A DNA stretch of 64,000 nucleotides. It comes from Nocardioides terrae. Lineage in GTDB: Bacteria; Actinomycetota; Actinomycetes; Propionibacteriales; Nocardioidaceae. The stretch's first letter is position 1; every line of letters begins with the position of its first letter. The translations under genes were made by a program, and so were the position numbers. Where the stretch lies: positions 62,001 through 126,000 of the forward strand of contig NZ_FOLB01000001.1 in the NCBI RefSeq assembly GCF_900112345.1. The letters are read 5' to 3'. A model generated the notes under the pieces. The model was not told where the DNA came from, did not search any database, and saw nothing but the letters and a program-made list of their open reading frames with translations. Positions 1 to 7,061 of this stretch are shown piece after piece.

Positions 1-51
1 CTGGCGGGGACGAGCTTCTACCCGACCCCCCTGGTGCCCTGGGCGGACTAG
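1..51 (+). CDS. C-terminal end of an unidentified protein (cut by window edge)
   Basis: An open frame enters from the left edge and ends at a TAG codon. It encodes the last 16 residues of a protein, LAGTSFYPTPLVPWAD. The frame is followed by about 25 bases and then the start of the downstream kinase gene on the same strand, so the two may be co-transcribed. Sixteen residues are too few to assign a family, and I do not recognise one. Confidence 0.5.
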   Translation: MAGTSFYPTPLVPWAD

Positions 52-76
52 GACCGGAGTCGGGCCGGTCGCGCGC

Positions 77-1060
77 ATGTCGCAGGATGTGCGCGTGACC
101 TCCCCGACCCCGGCCCATCCCACGACGCTCCCGCACGGGGACACCGCGCTCCGGCTCGGCTGGGTCCACCTGCCGCCGCCGCTGCGTCGCGCGGTCGAGC
201 AGAAGGTCGGGACGACCGTCGTCGACTCGTACTCGTGCGACGCCGGCTTCACGCCCGGGCTGGCCTCCGTGCTGCTCGGCGCCGACGGCACCCGTCACTT
301 CATCAAGGCGGCCTCGATGAAGGCGCAGCGCTACGCCGCGACGTCCTACCGCGAGGAGGCCCGCAAGGCGCGCACCCTGCCGCCCGGCCTCCCCGCGCCG
401 CGGCTGCGGTGGACGATCGGCGGCGGTCCGGCCGACGAGTGGATCGTGCTGGGCTTCGAGTACGTCGAGGGCCACCAGCCCGCTCGGCCCTGGTCCGACG
501 CCAACCTGCGGACCGCCTCCGACCTGATGGTGCGCATCGCGGACCAGCTCACGCCCGCACCGGGTCTCGGCCTCGAGACCTTCGCCGAGGCCTTCGAGGC
601 CTGGCCGGCGATGTGGCACACCCTCGCCGTCAGCGACGAGGACTTCGACTTCGCCGAGGAGCTCGAGGGACTCGCCGCGCGGTTCGCCGAGGTCACTGCC
701 GGCGACACGCTCGTCCATGCCGACGTACGCGACGACAACCTGATCGTCCGGCCGGACGGGTCGATGGTCCTCTGCGACTGGAACTGGCCGGTGCGGGGCG
801 CGCGCTGGCTGGACTCGCTCTTCCTGCTCATCGGGCCACGCGGCGACGGCCTCGACGTCGAGGCCCACATCGCCGCCCACCCGCTGCTCGCGGAGGTCGA
901 TCCCGAGCACATCGACATCGTGCTGGCGCTGATGACCGGCTACTTCCTGCACGCCGGCGCTCAGCCCCCGGTCTCGAACTCGCCCTGGCTGCGGGAGTTC
1001 GCCCGCTGGCAGGGTGAGGTCTGCTGGGCCTGGCTGGCCGAGCGCCGGCGCACGACGTAG
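77..1060 (+). CDS. APH-family phosphotransferase
   Basis: This 327-residue protein has the aminoglycoside/choline kinase (APH) fold. The kinase signature is visible: a HADVRDDN catalytic loop at about residues 214-221 (D216 as base, N221 as Mg ligand) and a DWNW motif with D234 as second metal ligand. A lysine near residue 77 (FIKAAS) could be the ATP-binding lysine. Family members phosphorylate small molecules such as aminoglycosides, choline, macrolides or homoserine. The substrate cannot be read from the sequence, and the housekeeping neighbours argue against calling it a resistance gene. The ATG has no good Shine-Dalgarno within 10 bases (a GGAG lies about 18 bases upstream), so a GTG a few codons in is an alternative start. 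Confidence 0.8.
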   Translation: MSQDVRVTSPTPAHPTTLPHGDTALRLGWVHLPPPLRRAVEQKVGTTVVDSYSCDAGFTPGLASVLLGADGTRHFIKAASMKAQRYAATSYREEARKARTLPPGLPAPRLRWTIGGGPADEWIVLGFEYVEGHQPARPWSDANLRTASDLMVRIADQLTPAPGLGLETFAEAFEAWPAMWHTLAVSDEDFDFAEELEGLAARFAEVTAGDTLVHADVRDDNLIVRPDGSMVLCDWNWPVRGARWLDSLFLLIGPRGDGLDVEAHIAAHPLLAEVDPEHIDIVLALMTGYFLHAGAQPPVSNSPWLREFARWQGEVCWAWLAERRRTT

Positions 1061-1071
1061 GGCCCGGAGAT

Positions 1072-1101
1072 TTGAGGCGGTCCGAGCGGCGCTGGTAACC
1101 T
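1072..1101 (+). promoter_or_regulatory. Predicted promoter of rpsT
   Basis: A TTGAGG hexamer at 1072-1077 is followed by an 18-base spacer and a TAACCT hexamer at 1096-1101. This is a good match to the housekeeping sigma pattern in Actinobacteria (TTGNNN, 17-18 bases, TANNNT). Transcription would begin near 1108, giving a 5' leader of roughly 95 bases before the rpsT start. Confidence 0.6.
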
Positions 1102-1201
1102 TCATGGCTGCGTGTTCGAGGCCCCTCCCCTCTCATCCCACGAGTGGCCGGGAGAGCGCGCCCGAACCCCAACCGCTGACCAGAAGGACACCCAGTTCGA
1201 C

Positions 1202-1462
1202 ATGGCGAACATCAAGTCGCAGATCAAGCGCAACAAGCAGAACGAGAAGGCCCACGAGCGCAACAAGGCCGTCAAGACCGCTCTGAAGAGCGCGGTCCGG
1301 AAGTTCCGCGAGGCCGCCGAGACCGGTGACAAGGAGACCGCCCTCGAGGCCGGCCGCCTCGCCGCCAAGAAGCTCGACAAGGCCGTCTCCAAGGGCGTGA
1401 TCCACAAGAACCAGGCCGCCAACCGCAAGTCGGCGATCGCCAAGAAGGCCGCGTCGCTCTGA
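1202..1462 (+). CDS. rpsT: 30S ribosomal protein S20
   Basis: This 86-residue, very lysine-rich protein begins [20 protein letters not shown], the classic S20 N-terminus, and ends in the expected IAKKAASL tail. S20 binds 16S rRNA early in small-subunit assembly. The ATG at 1202 was chosen because the family starts at MANIKSQ; the open frame continues 90 bases further upstream without homology. An AAGGA Shine-Dalgarno lies at 1184-1188, 13 bases before the start. The gene has its own promoter and a strong terminator, so it is probably monocistronic. It converges on holA, the usual rpsT/holA neighbourhood in Actinobacteria. Confidence 0.97.
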   Translation: MANIKSQIKRNKQNEKAHERNKAVKTALKSAVRKFREAAETGDKETALEAGRLAAKKLDKAVSKGVIHKNQAANRKSAIAKKAASL

Positions 1463-1477
1463 CGCTCAGCTCTTCCC

Positions 1478-1503
1478 GAAGGCCCCGCTCCGGCGGGGCC
1501 TTC
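1478..1503. terminator. Rho-independent terminator between rpsT and holA
   Basis: A perfect 11-bp stem, GAAGGCCCCGC with GCGGGGCCTTC, closes a TCCG tetraloop. It starts 16 bases after the rpsT stop. Because holA converges from the other side and ends at 1517, the hairpin can serve both strands. A short T-containing tail (TTCGTCATTT) follows on the plus strand. Confidence 0.8.
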
Positions 1504-1516
1504 GTCATTTCCGGCG

Positions 1517-2488
1517 CTACTTCCGCAGGCCGGTGATCGTCAGCACCAGCCGCTCCAGCGTGTACGCCGGGTCGCTGGCCGCACCCTTGAGGTCGGCGTC
1601 GGCCTGGGCGACCGCGCGGATCGCTGCGCCGAGCGAGGCGCCGTCCCAGCCGCGGGCGACCGCGGGCAGCTTCCTGAGCTGGTAGGGGTTGATGTTCTTC
1701 CGGTTGCCGCCGACGTAGTTGGCCAGGGTGCGCAGCTGCCCGGCGACACTGCTGAGCAGGTAGACCGGGCTGGTCCCGGAGTCGAGCGCCCAGCGCACAC
1801 CCTCCATCGCCTCCAGCCGCCGACCGGCGAGGAGTGCGTCGGCGATCTCGAAGTTCTTCACCTCAGCGCGTCCGCCGAAGTACTGCGCCACCTGCGCCTC
1901 CCCGATCGTCTCGCCCGGGAAGTCGCTGACCAGCTGGTCCACGGCGGAGGCCAGCATCCGGAGGTCCTCGCCGACCGCCTGCACCAGCGCGGCCGCCGCG
2001 TCGCCGTCGATCCGGGCGCCGCGCACCCGGCCCTCAGTCACCACGAACTTCGGGAGGTCCCACGGCTTGACCGGCTCGGACTTGACCTCGACGACCGCCG
2101 GCAGCTTGCGCAGCTTGGTCAGCAGGCCGCCGCCCTTCGGGCCGCCGCCGTGGACGAGCACGAGCGCGACGTCCTCGACGGGGGCGGCGGCGTAGCCGAG
2201 CAGTCCCTCGGCCGACTCGTCGGGGAGGTTCTCCAGTGACCGGACCACCACGCAGCGCAGGCTGGAGAAGAGCGAGGGTGCGGCGAGCTCGCCGAGGGTG
2301 CCCAGCGTGAGGTCGTGGGCGAGCGCGTCGCCGACCTCGGCGTCGCTGTCGTGGGCCTTCACCGCGTTCTTGACCAGCGCGACCGTCCGCTCGCTGAGGA
2401 ACTCCTCCTTGCCGGTCACCAGGGTGACCCGGCCGAGGACGTCTGCTGCACTGGGTCCGGCCACGCGCGAAAGCCTGCCACAGCCCAC
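1517..2488 (-). CDS. holA: DNA polymerase III subunit delta
   Basis: This 323-residue protein is the delta subunit of the clamp loader. It opens the beta sliding clamp during DNA replication. The N-terminal stretch VLGRVTLVTGKEEFLSERTV and the C-terminal YTLERLVLTITGLRK are typical of actinobacterial HolA. The start is uncertain: the given GTG lies 24 bases after the comEC stop, and a second in-frame GTG (at 2464, reading VAGPSAADVLG) is closer to where homologues usually begin. The gene is the last of a comEA-comEC-holA run on the minus strand, an order common in Actinobacteria. Confidence 0.92.
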   Translation of the reverse strand: MGCGRLSRVAGPSAADVLGRVTLVTGKEEFLSERTVALVKNAVKAHDSDAEVGDALAHDLTLGTLGELAAPSLFSSLRCVVVRSLENLPDESAEGLLGYAAAPVEDVALVLVHGGGPKGGGLLTKLRKLPAVVEVKSEPVKPWDLPKFVVTEGRVRGARIDGDAAAALVQAVGEDLRMLASAVDQLVSDFPGETIGEAQVAQYFGGRAEVKNFEIADALLAGRRLEAMEGVRWALDSGTSPVYLLSSVAGQLRTLANYVGGNRKNINPYQLRKLPAVARGWDGASLGAAIRAVAQADADLKGAASDPAYTLERLVLTITGLRK

Positions 2489-2512
2489 CGACAGCCCGTG
2501 TCCTGACCTGCG

Positions 2513-4810
2513 TCATCGGGTCACCACCCGCGGCCGACCGGCGTGGGCGGTCACGGCCACCGTCCCGTCGCGGTCGGTTCGGTAGACCTGCGCACCGCCG
2601 CGGGCGAGCGGCTCGAGCGTCTCGCGCGCCGGGTGACCGTAGTCGTTGTCCGCGCCGACCGAGGCGATCGCGACGTCGGGGTCCAGGGACAGCAGCCAGC
2701 TCTCGTCCTGGTAGCGGCTCCCGTGGTGAGGGATCTTCAGCACGTCGACCTGCAGGCCGGTCAGCTGGCGCGCCAGCACCACCTGGCCCTCGGGCTCGAT
2801 GTCACCGGTCAGGAGCAGGCGGAGGCCGTGCGTGACCGCGAGCAGGACGACGCTGGCCTCGTTGGCGGTCGATCCGTCCCCGGGGCCTGTCGTCGGCGAG
2901 TCGGGCAGCGGCCACAGCACCTGCAGGGTCACGTCGCCGATCTGCCGCGTCGAGCCGTAGGCCGCCCGGCTCACGCCGAGCCCGGCGCCCGCAGCCGCCC
3001 GGTCCACCTCCTCGACCCCGAAGGGCGGATCTGCCAGCCGCGTCGTCTCGACCGCCTCGACCCGCCGACCGGCCAGCACACCCGCGATCCCGTCCACGTG
3101 GTCGGCGTGGAAGTGGGTGAGCACGAGCAGGGGCACGGTCCGGATCCCCAGGCCGTCGAGGCAGCGGCGGACCGGCGCCGGGTCCGGTCCGGCGTCGACG
3201 ACGACCGCCGAGCCCGGCCCGGTCCGGAGGACGAGCGCGTCCCCCTGGCCGACGTCGCAGACGACCAGCACCCAGCCGGCCGGCGGCCAGCCCGGCGTGG
3301 GCAGCCGGACGAACGCCCCGACGACCAGGACCAGGCAGCAACCCGCGCCGAGCGCGCGGTGGCGGACCAGTCGCGGACCGAGCACACCGATCGCGACGGT
3401 GGCCAGGGTCAGCACGACGAGCGCGCCGGCGCCGGTGCCCCAGCCGACGGCCGCGGCTGGGAGCGCGGCCCCACGGTGGGCGACCAGGACGATCCAGGCG
3501 ACACACCACGACGCCAGCGTGCCGACCAGGGACCCGGCCGGGCCCCAGACCAGGCCGAGCAGCCCCGCGGCGAGGCCGAGGACGGTCGCGGGCCCGACGG
3601 CCGGCTCGGCGAGCAGGTTGGCGCCCACCGCAGCCAGGCTGACCTGACCGGAGATCGCCGCGACGATCGGCGTGCAGGCCAGCTGGGCAGCCGTCGGGAC
3701 GGCTATCGCCTCGGCGACCCATCGGGGGAGCCAGCGAGCCAGCGCGTCTCGCCACGGCGGCCCGAGCAGGAGGATGCCGGCCGTCGCCAGCACTGACAGC
3801 GCGAAGCCCGCCGACGCCGCCAGCGACGGGTCGACCAGCATCAGCCCGAGGACGGCCGCGCCGAGACCGCGGAGCGCCCGCTGCCGCCCGTTGGCGCCCA
3901 TCGCCAGCAGGCCCACGGCACCCATGGCGGCCGCGCGCACGACGCTCGGCTCGGTCCGGGCCAGGAGGACGAACCCGGCGATGCCGAGGCCGCCGACCAC
4001 GTAGAGCCAGCGACCGCGCACGCCGCACCAGCGCGCGAGCACGACCAGGAAGCCGACGAGCAGAGTCAGGTTGGTGCCGGACACGGCCAGCAGGTGCGTG
4101 AGGCCGGTCGTGCGGAAGTCCTGGGCCAGTGCGTCGGGAACGTCGGCGTCGTCGCCGTCGACCAGCGCGGGGACGAGCGACCGCTGCTCGACCGGTCGGT
4201 GTGCCACCGCTCCACGGATCGAGGCTCTGACCGCTGCCGCCCCGCGCCACCACACGCCCGGCGCGCGCACCACCCGGGCCGGTCGTCGGGGCGTGAGGAC
4301 CGCCGCCTCGTCCGGGTGCCGCGCCGGTCCGAGCCGTCCGTCGACCTGCACCGTCGCTCCGAGCGGAAGCCGGCGCCAGCCGTCGTCGCCGAGGACGAGG
4401 ACGGGCGCGCGGAGGCCGATGGCGCTCCCCCGGGTCTCGACGCGTCGGACGGTGAGCCGCACCATCACCGTCGTCCCGAACGGTCCGTGCACGACATGGG
4501 GGTCCGAGGCGACGGTGCCGGTGACCGTCACGGCGGCGCGACGGTCCGCCAGTGTCGCCACCGGGCTCTGCGCGACCCGCTGGTCGCGGAGCACCCCGAC
4601 GAGGGCCACGGCCGCGAGGACCACCGCCACCGCCACGACCCCGAGGCGGCGGGCGCCACCGAGACTGAGAGTCAGTCCACCGGCCGCGGCCGTCCCGACG
4701 GCCGCGCACACCCCGGCCGCGAGCGCATCCTCGACCGCGAGCGCCGCGAGCAGCCCGCCCGCCCAGGCCGCCGCGCCCAGGACCGGCAGACGGAGGTCGG
4801 CGCCGGCCAC
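2513..4810 (-). CDS. comEC: ComEC/Rec2-family DNA internalisation channel protein
   Basis: This 765-residue polytopic membrane protein is related to ComEC, the inner-membrane channel for single-stranded DNA in natural transformation. It has N-terminal membrane segments, a soluble DUF4131-like region, a long multi-helix competence domain with the family motif LLAVSGTNLTLLVGF, and a C-terminal metallo-beta-lactamase domain with the metal motif THFHADHVD. The longer open frame upstream runs through comEA in another frame and is not coding. I chose the GTG at 4810, which lies 2 bases after the comEA stop and implies translational coupling. Whether the organism is transformable is unknown; comEA/comEC pairs are widespread in Actinobacteria not known to be competent. 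Confidence 0.9.
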   Translation of the reverse strand: MAGADLRLPVLGAAAWAGGLLAALAVEDALAAGVCAAVGTAAAGGLTLSLGGARRLGVVAVAVVLAAVALVGVLRDQRVAQSPVATLADRRAAVTVTGTVASDPHVVHGPFGTTVMVRLTVRRVETRGSAIGLRAPVLVLGDDGWRRLPLGATVQVDGRLGPARHPDEAAVLTPRRPARVVRAPGVWWRGAAAVRASIRGAVAHRPVEQRSLVPALVDGDDADVPDALAQDFRTTGLTHLLAVSGTNLTLLVGFLVVLARWCGVRGRWLYVVGGLGIAGFVLLARTEPSVVRAAAMGAVGLLAMGANGRQRALRGLGAAVLGLMLVDPSLAASAGFALSVLATAGILLLGPPWRDALARWLPRWVAEAIAVPTAAQLACTPIVAAISGQVSLAAVGANLLAEPAVGPATVLGLAAGLLGLVWGPAGSLVGTLASWCVAWIVLVAHRGAALPAAAVGWGTGAGALVVLTLATVAIGVLGPRLVRHRALGAGCCLVLVVGAFVRLPTPGWPPAGWVLVVCDVGQGDALVLRTGPGSAVVVDAGPDPAPVRRCLDGLGIRTVPLLVLTHFHADHVDGIAGVLAGRRVEAVETTRLADPPFGVEEVDRAAAGAGLGVSRAAYGSTRQIGDVTLQVLWPLPDSPTTGPGDGSTANEASVVLLAVTHGLRLLLTGDIEPEGQVVLARQLTGLQVDVLKIPHHGSRYQDESWLLSLDPDVAIASVGADNDYGHPARETLEPLARGGAQVYRTDRDGTVAVTAHAGRPRVVTR

Positions 4811-4812
4811 GG

Positions 4813-5751
4813 CTAGACCGTCACGCGCGGTGCGATCTTCTCGAGCGTCTTCTCCCCGATCCCCTCGATGTCGAGCAGCTCGTCGACGGCCCCGAAACCG
4901 CCGTGCTCGGTGCGGTAGTCGAGGATCGCCTGCGCCGTCACCGGCCCGACCTCGGGCAGCGTCTCGAGCTCGTCGACGGTGGCGGTGTTGAGGTTGACCA
5001 GCGCCTCCGGCGCGGTGACGGCCGCGCCCGCCGAACCGGCCGCCGAGGAGCCGGCCGCGCCGGCCGGCGCAGGCCCACCGACCACGACCTGCTCGCCGTC
5101 GACGAGCACGCGGGCCCGGTTGAGACCGCTCAGGTCGGCGCCGGGGCGCGCCCCGCCCGCAGCCGCGATCGCATCGACCACCCGCGATCCGGCCGGAAGG
5201 TCGAGGACCCCCGGGCGGCGCACCTTGCCGGTCACGTCGACCGTGACCGTCGAGGCGGTGGTCGCCGCCGCCGGGCCCGAAGCAGTGACCGCGGACGGGC
5301 TCGTCCCCGGCGACCCGGCAGTCACCGCGACCAGCGGCGCGGCGGCGCCGGCCGGCACCGGCGCGACCTTCGGGTCTCCGCGCATCACCGACCAGCACGT
5401 GACGGCCAGCCCCGCCGCGACGAGCAGCGCCAGCACGGTCAGGTGCCACGCACTGAGGCCGACCCGGCCATGCAGCGTCTCGGGAACGAGGGCCGCCACG
5501 CGCTCACGGCACCCGGCGAGGGCCGCGGCGCGTCGGCGCGACGCATGTCGCCCCGGCACCGGGACCAGGGGCGGATCCGGGTCGTCGGTGACAGGCGGCA
5601 GCAGCTCCAGGACCGGGACCGCCTCCCAGTCGGAGTCCGCCCACGGGTCCGCGGGCGGCCGGGGCGGAGCCACGGCGTCCGGGTCGAGCTCGGCGCGCAG
5701 CAGCTCGAGGCGCCGGGCGACGGCCTCGCGGTGGTCGGGTCGGGTGCGCAT
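4813..5751 (-). CDS. comEA: ComEA-family helix-hairpin-helix DNA-binding protein
   Basis: This 312-residue protein has a charged cytoplasmic N-terminus, one membrane segment (about residues 130-155, HLTVLALLVAAGLAVTCW), a Ser/Thr/Ala-rich linker, a SLBB-like domain (VTVDVTGKVRRPGVLDLPAG), an Ala/Gly linker and a C-terminal helix-hairpin-helix pair (VNLNTATVDELETLPEVG, then ELLDIEGIGEKTLEKI). ComEA is the membrane-anchored DNA receptor that delivers DNA to ComEC. The start at 5751 was chosen because a TAGCGT -10 hexamer lies exactly 7 bases upstream, predicting a leaderless mRNA. The in-frame ATG at 5781 would lie upstream of that transcript. comEC follows after 2 bases. Confidence 0.88.
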   Translation of the reverse strand: MRTRPDHREAVARRLELLRAELDPDAVAPPRPPADPWADSDWEAVPVLELLPPVTDDPDPPLVPVPGRHASRRRAAALAGCRERVAALVPETLHGRVGLSAWHLTVLALLVAAGLAVTCWSVMRGDPKVAPVPAGAAAPLVAVTAGSPGTSPSAVTASGPAAATTASTVTVDVTGKVRRPGVLDLPAGSRVVDAIAAAGGARPGADLSGLNRARVLVDGEQVVVGGPAPAGAAGSSAAGSAGAAVTAPEALVNLNTATVDELETLPEVGPVTAQAILDYRTEHGGFGAVDELLDIEGIGEKTLEKIAPRVTV

Positions 5752-5758
5752 GTCGACG

Positions 5759-5764
5759 ACGCTA
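5759..5764 (-). promoter_or_regulatory. Predicted -10 element for leaderless comEA transcript
   Basis: On the minus strand the hexamer TAGCGT is followed by 7 bases and the ATG at 5751. This geometry is typical of leaderless actinobacterial mRNAs. No convincing -35 element was found. Confidence 0.5.
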
Positions 5765-5857
5765 GGAACGCGGGCCGACATCGCACGACGGCCGCCGCAC
5801 GATCTGTGGAGAACCCCGCCGGCAGCCCGGGCTGTGGACAGGAAGTGGCGCAGACGG

Positions 5858-6715
5858 CTAGCGCGAGGGCGTGACGCAGACGGCGAGCATCCCCGGCCCC
5901 ACGTGCGCGGCGAGGGCCGCACTCACCTCGCCCACACGGACGGAACCGACCAGCCGACCGGCGAACCGATCGGTCAGGTTGGCCGCGAGCTCGTCCGCCC
6001 GCTCGCGGCTCCGCAGGTGCGCGACGACCACCTCGACGCGGGGCGCGTCGACGGCCTCCATCGCGAGCTCCTCGAGGCGGGCCAGCGCCCGGCCCGACGT
6101 ACGGACCCGCTCGTGCGCGACCACGTGGCCGCCGTCGATGGTCAGGAGCGGCTTGACGGCGAGGGCGGAGCCGAGGAGGGCGGCAGCGGCACCGATCCGG
6201 CCGCCGCGGCGGAGGTACTCGAGGGTGTCGACGTAGAAGTAGGACGCGGTCGCGGCCGCCCGGGTCTCGGCCCGCTCCGCGGCCTCGAAGGCGCTCGCCC
6301 CCTCGGCGATGGCGTCGGCGGCTGCCAGCGCGGCGAACCCGACGCACGGCCCGACGGCGCGGCTGTCGACCACCAGGACGGCGATCGGGGCGTCACGCGC
6401 CGCCATCTGGGCCGACTCGACGGTGCCGCTGACCTCGCTCGACAGGTGCACCGCGACGACCGCGTCGGCACCCTCGTCAGCGAGCCGTCGGTAGAGCGCG
6501 GACAGCGACGCCGGCGAGGGCCTCGACGTGCTCACCGATGCCTTGGCGATGAGCGCGGCGGCGACCTGATCGGGGCTGGTCCCGGGCTGTCCCTCCTCGA
6601 GCTCCTCGTCCCCGATCACGACGTGCAACGGCGCCACCACGATGCCGCGCGCGCTAGCGACCGCCGGCGGAAGCATCGCGCTCGAATCCGTGACCACCAC
6701 GACACGCTGTCCCAT
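5858..6715 (-). CDS. DegV-family fatty-acid-binding protein
   Basis: This 285-residue protein belongs to the DegV/FakB family, whose members bind long-chain fatty acids in a buried pocket; in Firmicutes the FakB partner presents the fatty acid to a FakA kinase. The N-terminal motif VVVVTDSSAMLPP, the central SSEVSGT motif and the YLRRGGRIG motif are diagnostic. No fakA gene is present in this window, so its role here is open. The ATG at 6715 is favoured over the longer frame because a TAGGGT -10 hexamer lies 7 bases upstream. The gene lies upstream of comEA on the same strand with a 106-base gap that contains the comEA promoter. Confidence 0.88.
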   Translation of the reverse strand: MGQRVVVVTDSSAMLPPAVASARGIVVAPLHVVIGDEELEEGQPGTSPDQVAAALIAKASVSTSRPSPASLSALYRRLADEGADAVVAVHLSSEVSGTVESAQMAARDAPIAVLVVDSRAVGPCVGFAALAAADAIAEGASAFEAAERAETRAAATASYFYVDTLEYLRRGGRIGAAAALLGSALAVKPLLTIDGGHVVAHERVRTSGRALARLEELAMEAVDAPRVEVVVAHLRSRERADELAANLTDRFAGRLVGSVRVGEVSAALAAHVGPGMLAVCVTPSR

Positions 6716-6722
6716 GGCGCAG

Positions 6723-6728
6723 ACCCTA
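6723..6728 (-). promoter_or_regulatory. Predicted -10 element for leaderless degV-family transcript
   Basis: Minus-strand TAGGGT followed by 7 bases and the ATG at 6715. It supports a leaderless mRNA and decides the start codon. Confidence 0.5.
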
Positions 6729-6906
6729 CCGCCGGGTACGCCTCGGGCAGGACGGAATCCCGCCGTCCGACACGCCGGGTCCGAGTGCTGCGGGCAGGGA
6801 TCGGGTACGAGGTCTGCGTCAGAGTCGTGCGGGTGCCGCGTCACATCGAGGACCGCCCCCCGCGCGACGCGCCAGGACACCTGGCGACCACCGACGGAGA
6901 GACGAC

Positions 6907-7029
6907 ATGACTGCCGACATCGAACCCTATGCGAAGGCCAAGACGCAGGAGGACGCCGAGCTCCCCGGGCTCATCCTGATCGTGGCCATGACGGCGATCC
7001 TCCTGACCCTGGTGCTCTTCTTCAGCTGA
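6907..7029 (+). CDS. Small single-pass membrane protein (40 aa)
   Basis: A short frame encodes 40 residues. A charged N-terminal half (MTADIEPYAKAKTQEDAE) is followed by a strongly hydrophobic C-terminal helix from LPGLILIVAM to TLVLFFS. A GGAG Shine-Dalgarno at 6896-6899 sits 7 bases before the ATG, and coding bias is good (GC at third positions). It converges on leuS with a 32-base gap and is separated from the DegV gene by about 190 bases, in which I see nothing else. The topology is probably N-in, C-out. The function is unknown. Small one-helix proteins of this kind often modulate a larger membrane partner. Confidence 0.65.
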   Translation: MTADIEPYAKAKTQEDAELPGLILIVAMTAILLTLVLFFS

Positions 7030-7061
7030 TCCCCGGCCCGGCTCGACCGTCGCCCCGAGGT

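Noticed and set aside
77..1060. Aminoglycoside resistance gene
   Set aside because: The kinase fold is clear, but the family is broad, and the core-genome context gives no support for antibiotic resistance.
2513..5449. 978-residue frame covering comEC and part of comEA
   Set aside because: Only the part from the GTG at 4810 has ComEC character. The N-terminal third is a different frame of comEA and has Arg/Gly-rich shadow composition.
4979..6910. 643-residue plus-strand frame across comEA and the DegV-family gene
   Set aside because: It spans two real minus-strand genes and their promoters and has low-complexity Arg/Gly composition.
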